Below are positions 26,139-35,352 of a DNA stretch of 64,000 bases, one piece after another. Every line of letters starts with the position of its first letter. Within the stretch, counting starts at the first letter, position 1. A program made the position numbers and the translations under genes. The stretch covers positions 1,984,001 to 2,048,000 of the forward strand of contig JAWKPA010000012.1 of the NCBI GenBank assembly GCA_041390905.1, given 5' to 3'. Under the pieces are notes generated by a model. It was not told the DNA's origin. It did no database searches and worked only from the letters and a program-made list of their open reading frames with translations. Source of the stretch: JACKCD01 sp041390905. GTDB lineage: Bacteria > Chloroflexota > Anaerolineae > Promineifilales > Promineifilaceae.

Positions 26139-29100
26139 ATGCCCAATGGAGTAAATGACTTGAATGCGGAGATGATGCCTCAGTTGGAGGCACTGCGGCT
26201 GCTGGATTTGTCGCTGGATTTGGCTTGTGTGGTGGGGAAAAACGGCCGTTTTCAATGGGTCAACGCCGCTTTTAGCCGCACGCTGGGGTGGACGCACGAT
26301 GCCTTGCAGCACATGCTGTTTATTGAGCTGATTCATCCGCAGGATAAAGACCGCTTTTTAGCCAATGTTGCCAGCCTGTTTCGGCAAAAACCGGTGGCCG
26401 ATTTGGAATGCCGGCTGCGTTTGACGGATGGCAGCTATCGCTGGTTTAGCTGGCGTGTTGAGGGGTTCCCGCACGGGGGAATGCAGGCGGTGCTGCGGGA
26501 TGTGACAGAGCTGCGGCGGCAAACGGCCGTTCAAGACAAGCATTACATGCAAACCCTCTACCAAATCACCAGCCAGCCCCACACAACGCCCAACGATGTT
26601 GCCATTATTCGCGCCCTGGAAGAAGCTGCCCAGGTGCTGGAGTTAAGCACCGGATTGGTAAGCCGTGTGGTTGATCAGGCGTACCACGTTCAATACGTCA
26701 CGGCCGGCTCAGATATTCAGCCGGGTCAGCAGTATCGCCTGGGCGACACCTTTTGCGATTTAACCATGACCAGCGAGGATGTGGTTGCTATTCACCATGC
26801 ACAAAAGTCCTCTCATAACCGTCACCCGTGCTACCTGCTGCGTAAACTTGAAGCCTATATTGGGGTGGTGCTGCGGGTTAATGGCGAGCCATATGGTGCC
26901 TTAAACTTTTCCAGCTCCCAACCACATCGGCCGTTTACGGCCATTGAAAAAAGCTTTGTTGAAGTATTGGCACGTTGGGTGGAGGCGCGGCTGGAGCAGG
27001 CACAGCATTTGCAGCAAATGGCAACGGCTAATGCCATTCAAAATGCTGTCGTGGAATATGCCGGTTATGCCATTGTGGTGACGGATGCCAATGGCGTGAT
27101 CCAGCTTTTCAACCCATCGGCGGAGGTGATGTTGGGGTATGCGGCGGCTGAAATGGTGGGGCAGCAGCCGTTGACGGTGCTGCATACCTCGGCGGAACTG
27201 GCGCAACGGGCGCAGCTTTTTTCGCAAGAGTTGGGAGTGACGCTGCGTCCGGGTGTGGATGCGCTGGTGGCGCGGGCGCGGCAAGGGTTGCCGAATTTGT
27301 TTAAGTGGACGTATGTGGGGAAAAACGGCCGTTTTATTCCCGTCTACCTCAACATCACCGCCCTGCGTGACGACCAAAACGACATTACCGGCTATTTGTG
27401 CATTGCCAGCGATGCTGCCGAACAGCAGCAGGCACAGCAGTTCCAGCATTTGCAAATGCAGCTTGCCAGCTTCAGCGCCGCCGTGGGGCAAGCCCTTACG
27501 CGCTCGGTGTCGCTCCAGGCCATGCTGCAAGCCACGGCCGAAGCGATGGTGCAACATTTAGAAACGGCCGTTGCTCGCATTTGGACACTCGACAAGCAAG
27601 CTGATTCACTCCGGCTCCAGGCCAGTGCCGGGCTGCCCCCCGATCTGGACGATTCGTACAGCACCATAGCCATTGGGCAGGGCGAAATCGGCCAGATCGC
27701 CCAAACAAAACAACCCTACTTTACCAGCGATGTCGTTCACGACGACCTGTTTGGCGACACCAGTTGGGTAGCCAGCGAGAGGCTACACTCATTTATAGGT
27801 TATCCGCTCCTCATAGATGACGAACTGGTAGGTGTTGCAGGGCTATTTTCCCATCGCCCCCTGTCCGAGGTTATTGTCCAGGCACTGGCTGGTGCTGCCC
27901 AAAGTGTTGCCTTGTCCATCCACCGCGATCAGGTGGAGCAAGCATTGCGCCGCACCCGCGATGAATTGGAGATGGAGGTTGTCAAGCGCACTACCGAACT
28001 ATCGGAAAAGAACGTTTTGCTGCAATCGCAGATTAGCGAGCGGGACGAAACCAACATCATTCTGCGCAAACGGGCGGCCGAGCTGGAAATTGTCACCCGT
28101 GTGAGTGCAACCTCGTCAGCCATTGCCGATACTGACCGCCTGATGCAGGAAGTAGTTGACCTGATCAAGTTCAGCTTTGACCTGTACCATGCCCACTTTT
28201 ACGTCCTGAACGATGTCGGCGACGCCCTGGTGTTGTCCATTGGTGCGGGTGAGGTGGGGCGTATGCTGTTGGAAAAGGGGTATACCATTCTCCTGACGCA
28301 GCCCAACTCGCTGGTGGCGCGGGCAGCTTTAACCAAGCGTGGGGTTATTGAAAACGATTTGTATGCCGCGCCTGGGTATTTGGCAAATCCGCTCCTGCCC
28401 GAATCCCGCTCGTCTATGGCGATTCCCATGATTGTGGGTGATGAGGTGTTGGGGGTGCTAAACGTGCAGTCAGATGTGGTCAACCACTTCACCGACGAGG
28501 ATGTGCGTATTCAAACCACGTTGGCATCGCAAATTGCCCTGGCCTTGCAGCACACGCGCTCGCTGGAGCGGGCGCAAACAGCCATTGATCGGCTTAATAA
28601 TCTGACCCGTCGTTTGTCTTGGGAAGGGTGGGCTGATTATTTGGCAGAGCAAGACCAGCCTCATTTGGGCTATGGTTATGATTTGGTGCAAACACGCCCC
28701 ACGCACAATGGGCTGCTGCCAGAGACGGCGGCGCGGCAGGTAGTGAAGCATCGGTTATCTGTGCAGGGTAACGAGATCGGGGAACTGCTGCTGGCTGATC
28801 CGCAAGAGTTTGCGGAAGATGTGGACGATATTTTGCATGAGGTGGCCGAGCAGCTAACGGCACATATTGAAACGCTGCGCTTGTCGGAGCAGATGCGGGG
28901 GGTGTTGTCGCGGACTGAGGCACTTTATGCTAGTAGTGACCAGATTGTGCGGTCGGGTAGTTCGGCTGAGGTGTTGAGTGCCCTGGTGGCATCGGTGGGG
29001 GTTGATCAGTTTGTTAGCGCTAGTTTGCTGTTTTTTGACCGGCCGTGGGGTCACAGCCGGCCGGATTATATGCGTGCGGCAGCGGTTTGGACACACCCGG

Positions 29101-31190
29101 CGGCTGCGTTGACGATGGTGCCGGAAGGGTCGGTGTTTTCCTTTTCCCGCTTTCCTTCGTTGCGGCAATTGCGCCGCAATGAGCCGACGCTGCTGAATGA
29201 TGTGGTGGAAGATGGGCAGGTGGGAAATGATTTGCGTAGCCTGCTGGCGGAACAGTTGGGGGTGCGGGGTGTGGCCTTTTTCCCGCTGGTGGCGGGGCAG
29301 GAATGGTTTGGCATTTTTGCCGGGCTGACGCTGGATGTGTTGAGCCTGGGTGAGGAGAAGGTGCGGCAGTTGCGTAGCCTGACGGATCAGGCGGCGGCGG
29401 TGGTGCAAAACTTGCGGCTGTATGAGCAGACGCAGGCGGCGCTGGCGCAAACGGAAGCTCTGTACCAGATTAGCACTTATTTGAATGCGGCGGTGGATTT
29501 GGATGATATTGCGCAGGCGGTGTCGGTGCCTAGTATGTCTACGGGGATGACGTGGACGGGGATTTGGCTGTTGGAGCGGGATGAAGAAAAACGGCCGTTT
29601 TCCCTTGCACTGGCCGGTTGCTGGAGCAGCCGCGAACGCACGCCCGTACCAGTTGGCACCGCCATGCGCGTTTCTGAAATGGATTTCCCCGAATTGCTGT
29701 CTGATGTTGTCAACCCCGCCCCTGTTTTCTTGTCAGATTTACAGCATGAAAGGGTGAAGCTGCTGCCAGAAGCATATGGGTTGGTGCAGCGGCAGGGATT
29801 TCAGTCGGGCATCATTTTGCCTGTGCGATATGGCGACAACGTACTGGGTTTGGCAACCGTCGCCTGGGACGTAGCACATCAATTTGAAGAAGCCGACAAA
29901 AGCCTGTATCGGCTGTTGACATCCCAGCTAGGGGTGGCCGTCCACAGCCAGCTTTTGTTGCGTGACAGCCGCCACCGTTCTGAACAGCTTGAAAAGCTGG
30001 CCCGTATTGAAGCCGGGCTTTCGTCTGCCAACACCGAAGACGATATTGTGGCGGCGGTTGTTGGCCCACTGGCGCTGGTTGAAGGCACCCAGGTCGCGTT
30101 GAGCTATTTGGATGTGAATGCGCGTGACAACACCATTTGGGAAAGGCTGGTCAGCTTTTGGCGTGACGACACGTTTTTGCCAGCACAGGTTTCTGCCGCC
30201 TCACTACAGTTGCTGTCTGAGAATGTGCTGGCGCCATTGTGGCTGGGGCAGACCGACGAAATGTTCTTTTTGTCCAACGTTGCCACCGATCAGCGGCTGA
30301 CTGAGACGATGCGTGACCATGTGGAGCGGGAGGGGTGGCAGGCGATGGCACTGTTGCCGCTGCGAAGCGGGGGGCGATGGCAGGGGCTGCTGCGGTTTTT
30401 GTGGGCTGCGCCCCACCGCCTGACGGACGATGAACGGTTCCTGCTGTCGCGGCTGCTGGAGCCGGTGGCGGCTACGGTGGCGAGTCGGCGGGCGTTTTTG
30501 GCACAGTTGGCGGCGCGGCAAGAGATGTCGGAACTGTATGAGGCGAGTCGGCGTTTGAACGAGGCGGCTGATTTACAGGAATTGCTGGAATCGGTGGTTG
30601 TCTCAGTATCCATTGACGACATTAGCCGGGCTAATTTGTGGTTGTTTCCGCCTACTGATGTGGTGGCAAAGAGGGCGCAGTTGCTGGCGGCGTGGTCGGG
30701 GGATCCTGACCGGCCGGCTTTGCCGGTAGGGACGCTGCTGGCAGAGGGTGAAGATGGTTTTGTAGCCTTTTTACGCCAGACAGACAGCCGTTTTGTTGCC
30801 AATGTGGTTGATGATTTTGGTGTTCCAGAATCGGTGCGTGTATTTAGCGTGGAGCGGAATGTGGCGAGTTTGGTGATTTTGCCGTTGATTGTGCAGGGGG
30901 AACGGCGGGGGGTGATTGTGCTTTCGGCGCAGCGGCCGCATGTGTATTCAGAGCGGGAGCAGCGGATTTGCCGTTCGTTGATGCCTCAGATTGCGATTGT
31001 GTTGGAGAATAAGCGGTTGCTGGAGGCGGCGCAGGCGCGGGCGGAGCGTGAGCGGCTGCTGCGTGAGGTGACGGAGCGGGTGCGGCGGTCGCTGAATGTG
31101 GAGACGGTGATGAAAACGGCCGTTGAAGAGGTGGGGCGTGTTTTGGGTCGCCGCACCGTGATTTATTTGGAAGATAGCCAGCAGGATTGA
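26139..31190 (+). CDS. Giant soluble PAS/GAF sensor without kinase
   Basis: This protein has 1683 residues from ATG 26139 (AGGAG lies upstream; an ATG at 26109 inside the previous gene is an alternative). No membrane helix is present. Domain order from sequence: PAS (18-125; VVGKNGRFQWVNAAF), GAF (140-285), PAS (295-425), GAF (445-600), coiled coil, GAF (650-810), a short EGWADYL module (822-917), then four more GAF-like units (925-1095, 1105-1265, 1285-1450, 1465-1625) and a final coil with TERVRRSLNVETVMKTAVEE. Such a chain of ligand pockets with no output suggests a scaffold that joins the neighbouring kinase. Six bases separate it from the kinase gene. Several AACGGCCGTT copies fall in loops and encode NGRF or TAV. 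Confidence 0.83.
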   Translation: MPNGVNDLNAEMMPQLEALRLLDLSLDLACVVGKNGRFQWVNAAFSRTLGWTHDALQHMLFIELIHPQDKDRFLANVASLFRQKPVADLECRLRLTDGSYRWFSWRVEGFPHGGMQAVLRDVTELRRQTAVQDKHYMQTLYQITSQPHTTPNDVAIIRALEEAAQVLELSTGLVSRVVDQAYHVQYVTAGSDIQPGQQYRLGDTFCDLTMTSEDVVAIHHAQKSSHNRHPCYLLRKLEAYIGVVLRVNGEPYGALNFSSSQPHRPFTAIEKSFVEVLARWVEARLEQAQHLQQMATANAIQNAVVEYAGYAIVVTDANGVIQLFNPSAEVMLGYAAAEMVGQQPLTVLHTSAELAQRAQLFSQELGVTLRPGVDALVARARQGLPNLFKWTYVGKNGRFIPVYLNITALRDDQNDITGYLCIASDAAEQQQAQQFQHLQMQLASFSAAVGQALTRSVSLQAMLQATAEAMVQHLETAVARIWTLDKQADSLRLQASAGLPPDLDDSYSTIAIGQGEIGQIAQTKQPYFTSDVVHDDLFGDTSWVASERLHSFIGYPLLIDDELVGVAGLFSHRPLSEVIVQALAGAAQSVALSIHRDQVEQALRRTRDELEMEVVKRTTELSEKNVLLQSQISERDETNIILRKRAAELEIVTRVSATSSAIADTDRLMQEVVDLIKFSFDLYHAHFYVLNDVGDALVLSIGAGEVGRMLLEKGYTILLTQPNSLVARAALTKRGVIENDLYAAPGYLANPLLPESRSSMAIPMIVGDEVLGVLNVQSDVVNHFTDEDVRIQTTLASQIALALQHTRSLERAQTAIDRLNNLTRRLSWEGWADYLAEQDQPHLGYGYDLVQTRPTHNGLLPETAARQVVKHRLSVQGNEIGELLLADPQEFAEDVDDILHEVAEQLTAHIETLRLSEQMRGVLSRTEALYASSDQIVRSGSSAEVLSALVASVGVDQFVSASLLFFDRPWGHSRPDYMRAAAVWTHPAAALTMVPEGSVFSFSRFPSLRQLRRNEPTLLNDVVEDGQVGNDLRSLLAEQLGVRGVAFFPLVAGQEWFGIFAGLTLDVLSLGEEKVRQLRSLTDQAAAVVQNLRLYEQTQAALAQTEALYQISTYLNAAVDLDDIAQAVSVPSMSTGMTWTGIWLLERDEEKRPFSLALAGCWSSRERTPVPVGTAMRVSEMDFPELLSDVVNPAPVFLSDLQHERVKLLPEAYGLVQRQGFQSGIILPVRYGDNVLGLATVAWDVAHQFEEADKSLYRLLTSQLGVAVHSQLLLRDSRHRSEQLEKLARIEAGLSSANTEDDIVAAVVGPLALVEGTQVALSYLDVNARDNTIWERLVSFWRDDTFLPAQVSAASLQLLSENVLAPLWLGQTDEMFFLSNVATDQRLTETMRDHVEREGWQAMALLPLRSGGRWQGLLRFLWAAPHRLTDDERFLLSRLLEPVAATVASRRAFLAQLAARQEMSELYEASRRLNEAADLQELLESVVVSVSIDDISRANLWLFPPTDVVAKRAQLLAAWSGDPDRPALPVGTLLAEGEDGFVAFLRQTDSRFVANVVDDFGVPESVRVFSVERNVASLVILPLIVQGERRGVIVLSAQRPHVYSEREQRICRSLMPQIAIVLENKRLLEAAQARAERERLLREVTERVRRSLNVETVMKTAVEEVGRVLGRRTVIYLEDSQQD

Positions 31191-31196
31191 TCCTCT

Positions 31197-34100
31197 ATGG
31201 AGAAAGACAACAGCGTTTATCAATTTATCATTGAAAATGTAAGCAGCTTGATCTCGCGCCATGCCCTGGACGGAACCTATCTCTTTGCCTCGCCTACCAG
31301 CCGGCCGCTGCTGGGTTATGAGCCAGAAGAGTTGGTGGGGCGGTCGGCATATGATTTTTTCCATGCCGATGATTTGGTGCGAATTCGCCAGGCGCACGAG
31401 GAGACACTGGGGCAGTTTGGGGTGGCGCGGGTGGTGTATCGCATTCGCCACAAGCTGGGTCATTTTGTCTGGTTTGAAACGATTAGCCGCGTCATTGTGG
31501 ATGAGGTGACAGGAACGCCAGTGGAGATTGTGGCAACCTCGAATGATATTACGTTGTTTAAACAGACGGAGGATGCGTTAGTGCGAACCGTGTCGCTGCA
31601 TCAGGCGACGTTGGAATCAACGGCGGACGGGATTTTGGTGGTGGATGAAAACGGCCGTATTGTTAACTACAATCGTAAGTTCCAGAAAATGTGGCGCATT
31701 CCTGAGGAGGTGCTGGCAAGCTATGAAGATGATCAGGTACTGGCTTATGTGGTGGGGCAGCTACGCAACCCCGACACCTTTATGCAGAAGGTGCGTGAGC
31801 TGTATGCCAAGCCTGAGTCTGAAAGCTATGACCGCCTTTGGTTTAAGGATGGCCGCGTCTTTGACCGCTATTCGCAGCCGCAGCGGGTGGGCAAGCGGGT
31901 GGTGGGGCGTGTGTGGAGCTTTCGTAATGTGACGGAACAGGTTCACGTGCAGGAGCAGGCGCGGAACAGTGCCCAGCGTTTTCAGCGGCTGATTAACCAG
32001 GCTGCCGATGGCATTTTTGTGCTGGATCGGACGGGGCAGGTGGTTGATGTGAATGAAAGGGCGTGCTTAAACCTGGGATATTCACACAAAGAGATGCTGC
32101 GGTTGTCGGTGTTTGATTTTAATGTGGATTTGACCTACGAAGCCTTTGTTGACTTGGTGAAAAATTTGTCGCTGGATAAGGCGATGATTGTGGAGAGGCT
32201 GCATCGGCGGCGGGATGGCTCGGTGTACCCGGTAGAAATTAGCGTGGGACTGCTGGAAACGGGGGAAATTTTGTCGGTGGCGCGGGATATAACGCAGCGG
32301 GTGAAGACGGCGCAGGCGTTGCGGGAGAGTGAGGAGCGTTTTCGTAGTTTGGCAAATGCGACGACGGAGGGGGTTGTTATTCATGAAAACGGCCGTATTG
32401 TGGAGCTAAATCAGGCTATGGCGCAGATGCTGGGGTATGAAGTGGTGGAACTGGTTGGTCGTGACATCATAGATACGGTGCCCCCAGAGGGGAAGCAGTT
32501 AGCTGCCCAACATATTGTGCAGGCGGTAGCAGAGCCATATGAGACTGTGTTTTGGTGTAAGGATGGCTCTGAATTGATGGTGGAGGTTTGTGGAAGGGAG
32601 ATTCCTTATTTAGGCCGGCCGATGCGGGTGGTGACGGTGCGGAATGTGACAACGCAGAAGGCACTGGAGGAAGAGGCACGCTTGTCGCTGTGGCGGCGTA
32701 GCCGGGAGGTGCGGCTGACGACGCAGATTGCCCAGGAAATTGCCGGTATTTCAGATTTGCGCAAGCTGTATGAGCGGGTGGTAACGCTGGTGCATGAGCA
32801 GTTTGGCTATTACCATACGCAATTGTTCCGCTATGACGTGCATCGTCAAATGGTGAGCGTGGTGGTGGGGTATGGTGAGGCTGGAAAACGGATGTTGGCA
32901 CTTCAGCATTCGCTGCCAGTGGGCATGGGGCTGGTGGGAACGGCCGTTGCTCGCGGCCAATCCATGCTGCGTTCTGATGTCACCAATGACCCCGATTGGC
33001 AGCCGAACCCGGTGCTACCCCACACCAAGGGGGAGTTGGCGGTGCCAATCAAGCTGCGTGATGAGGTGCTGGGGGTGTTGGATGTGCAGAGCGACGTGGC
33101 TGGGGCGCTGGATGAAAACGACAAGATTTTGCTGGAAGGGCTGTGTGGGCAAATTGCGGTTGCCATTGAGTCGGCGCGGCTGGGGCAGGAGATGGAGGTG
33201 CAACTGCGAGAAACGGCCGTTTTGCAGCGACAAAGGGTGCAAGAAGGCTGGGCACGCTGGCAGCCATCCGAAACCGGTGCCCGTGGGTTTGTCTTTGACG
33301 CTGCTGAAAACCAGATCCGGCCAACGACAGGTAATGGGCTACAGAATGACGCGGTTATCCTGCCCACCCAATCGGTTCACAAACCACTCGCCATTCGCGG
33401 TACGGCTATCGGCCGGCTGACCATTGACCATGACCCCGGCAACCCCCTTTCCCCCGATGAAGAAGCTTTTCTCGAAGGCATTTCTGAGCAGGTGGCCGAG
33501 GCTCTGGAGTCGGCGCGGCTGTTTGAGCAAACCCAAAACGCACTGGCCGTGCAGGAACGGCTGGCACAAGAGCTGCGTACCGTGTCCGAAGTAAGTACCG
33601 TGGCCGCAACCATTCGTGAATCCTACAGCCTGCTGCAATCGGTGGTTGACCTCACCAAGGTCAGCTTTGATTTATACCACGTCCACATTTTTTTGTTGAG
33701 CGAAGACGAACAGGAACTGCTGCTGGTTGCTGGAGCCGACGACGTTGGGCGGCTGATGCGCGAAGAAAACAGCCGCCTAAGCGTGTCTGATCGCTCCATT
33801 ATTTCCAAAGCCGCCCGCACCCGTGAACCCGTCATCGTGGCCGACGCGACCGAAGACAAAGATTTTCTGCTTGAACCCCTGCTGCCAGACACACGCTCTG
33901 AACTGGCTGTGCCAATGATTGTTGGCACCAAGCTGCTGGGCGTACTGGATGTGCAGTCAGACCAGCCGCACCGCTTTACCGATGAAGACGTCTTAATTAA
34001 CCGCACGCTGGCTTCGCAGGTGGCAGTGGCATTGCAAAATGCCTATTTGTACGACGAGCAGGTGCAAGCTACCGAGCGCCTGCGCGAGGTTGACCGTCTG

Positions 34101-34796
34101 AAAACAGAATTTTTAGCCAGTATGAGCCATGAACTGCGAACCCCTCTCAACTCCATCATCGGTTTTGCCGATGTGCTGCTGGAAGGGGTGGATGGTGAAC
34201 TCAATGAGTTTATGCAGGAAGATGTCAAGCTCATTCGGGACAGCGGCGAGCATTTGCGGACGCTGATTGACGACATTTTGGATATGTCCAAGATTGAAGC
34301 GGGTAAGATGGAGCTACGCTATGAGCGTATTGACATGTACCAGATGGCTCACGACATTATCTCAACGGCGACACCGTTAGCCAAGGAGAAAGGGCTGCGG
34401 CTCAATCTGTTTATCCACAATGACGACATTGTGGTGGAGGCTGACCGGACGCGCTTGCGGCAGATTTTGTGGAATATTGTGGGCAACGGTATCAAATTTA
34501 CCAAGCAGGGTCAGGTGACGTTAACTATTGAAAAACAGAACGGCAATTTGCTGGTGGAAGTGGCCGATACCGGTATTGGCATTCGCCCCGAAGATATGGA
34601 TATTGTGTTTGAGCAGTTCCGGCAGGTGGATGGCAAGCTAAACCGGGAGGCTGGTGGCACCGGCTTAGGGATGCCGATTAGCAAGAATTTGGTTGAATTG
34701 CATGGTGGCCGCATTTGGCTGGAAAGCCGTTTGAGTGAAGGCAGTCAATTTTACTTTACCATTCCGTTGCAGCGGCAAGATGTAAAAAAGCCGTAG
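31197..34796 (+). CDS. PAS/GAF sensor histidine kinase
   Basis: This is the only kinase of the cluster, 1199 residues and soluble. Four PAS domains (about 6-120, 130-245, 258-368, 378-492) precede a GAF (510-665), a short EGWARW module (680-778), a second GAF (798-952) and a coiled linker. The HisKA domain has FLASMSHELRTPLNSIIGFA with phospho-accepting H978. The HATPase domain shows the N box (ILWNIVGNGIKFT), G1 (DTGIGI), F box (FEQFRQ) and G2 (GGTGLGMPIS). There is no receiver domain; a single-domain response regulator is encoded 85 bases downstream and is the likely partner. It probably integrates input from the four kinase-less sensors encoded upstream. Confidence 0.93.
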   Translation: MEKDNSVYQFIIENVSSLISRHALDGTYLFASPTSRPLLGYEPEELVGRSAYDFFHADDLVRIRQAHEETLGQFGVARVVYRIRHKLGHFVWFETISRVIVDEVTGTPVEIVATSNDITLFKQTEDALVRTVSLHQATLESTADGILVVDENGRIVNYNRKFQKMWRIPEEVLASYEDDQVLAYVVGQLRNPDTFMQKVRELYAKPESESYDRLWFKDGRVFDRYSQPQRVGKRVVGRVWSFRNVTEQVHVQEQARNSAQRFQRLINQAADGIFVLDRTGQVVDVNERACLNLGYSHKEMLRLSVFDFNVDLTYEAFVDLVKNLSLDKAMIVERLHRRRDGSVYPVEISVGLLETGEILSVARDITQRVKTAQALRESEERFRSLANATTEGVVIHENGRIVELNQAMAQMLGYEVVELVGRDIIDTVPPEGKQLAAQHIVQAVAEPYETVFWCKDGSELMVEVCGREIPYLGRPMRVVTVRNVTTQKALEEEARLSLWRRSREVRLTTQIAQEIAGISDLRKLYERVVTLVHEQFGYYHTQLFRYDVHRQMVSVVVGYGEAGKRMLALQHSLPVGMGLVGTAVARGQSMLRSDVTNDPDWQPNPVLPHTKGELAVPIKLRDEVLGVLDVQSDVAGALDENDKILLEGLCGQIAVAIESARLGQEMEVQLRETAVLQRQRVQEGWARWQPSETGARGFVFDAAENQIRPTTGNGLQNDAVILPTQSVHKPLAIRGTAIGRLTIDHDPGNPLSPDEEAFLEGISEQVAEALESARLFEQTQNALAVQERLAQELRTVSEVSTVAATIRESYSLLQSVVDLTKVSFDLYHVHIFLLSEDEQELLLVAGADDVGRLMREENSRLSVSDRSIISKAARTREPVIVADATEDKDFLLEPLLPDTRSELAVPMIVGTKLLGVLDVQSDQPHRFTDEDVLINRTLASQVAVALQNAYLYDEQVQATERLREVDRLKTEFLASMSHELRTPLNSIIGFADVLLEGVDGELNEFMQEDVKLIRDSGEHLRTLIDDILDMSKIEAGKMELRYERIDMYQMAHDIISTATPLAKEKGLRLNLFIHNDDIVVEADRTRLRQILWNIVGNGIKFTKQGQVTLTIEKQNGNLLVEVADTGIGIRPEDMDIVFEQFRQVDGKLNREAGGTGLGMPISKNLVELHGGRIWLESRLSEGSQFYFTIPLQRQDVKKP

Positions 34797-34881
34797 ATAA
34801 GGAAGGGTAATGGTTACAAATTCGGTGTGAACTTGTTAGAATAGGCCAAGAAATTCACGCTGAAGGTAAAAAGGTTGTTGT

Positions 34882-35337
34882 ATGGGACGTAAAAAGATTT
34901 TGTGCATTGAAGATAATAAAACAAACATGCTGCTGGTTTCGCGGATTGTTGGGGCGGAAGGGCATGAGTTGTTGCAGGCAGAGGATGGTAATATTGCCCT
35001 CCGGATGCTTCAGGATGAACAAGTACAGCCCGATGTTATTTTGCTAGACATTAATATTCCGGGTATTAATGGGCTGGATTTGGCGAAGCTGATTAAGGCG
35101 GATGAACGGTTGGCACTGATTCCGCTGCTGGCGACAACGGCCAATGTGTTGATTGGCGACCGGGAGCGGTGTATTGCGGCTGGGTGTGATGATTATTTGC
35201 CCAAGCCTCTGGATATTCGCAAGCTGCGGGAGATGCTGCGGGAATATTTGCAGAATGGGCTGGCGGAAAAAGCGGATGGGACGCAGACGAACGCGGACGA
35301 ACGCGGAGAAGGCATGTTCTTCACTGATAACCGATAA
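34882..35337 (+). CDS. Single-domain response regulator
   Basis: This 151-residue CheY/DivK-like receiver has the acidic pair IEDN (E9, D10), phosphoacceptor D56 (ILLDINIPGINGLDL), the conserved threonine in LLATTANVL and the lysine in DYLPKPLDI. No DNA-binding or enzyme domain follows. The last 25 or so residues (KADGTQTNADERGEGMFFTDNR) are encoded by two intergenic-type repeats, a decamer (GCGGACGAAC type) and a heptamer hairpin, so the receiver appears to have been extended by repeat insertion at its stop codon. It is the terminal gene of the sensory cluster and the obvious target of the kinase upstream. Confidence 0.92.
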   Translation: MGRKKILCIEDNKTNMLLVSRIVGAEGHELLQAEDGNIALRMLQDEQVQPDVILLDINIPGINGLDLAKLIKADERLALIPLLATTANVLIGDRERCIAAGCDDYLPKPLDIRKLREMLREYLQNGLAEKADGTQTNADERGEGMFFTDNR

Positions 35338-35352
35338 CCGATCACTGATTAC
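35278..35352. repeat. Decamer and heptamer repeats at the response-regulator stop
   Basis: The ten-base unit ACGCGGACGA, in variants, repeats about three times at 35278-35307, then ACTGATAACCGATAACCG (heptamer type) runs into ATCACTGATTACT at 35341-35352. Similar decamers lie at 43851-43880. Confidence 0.6.
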
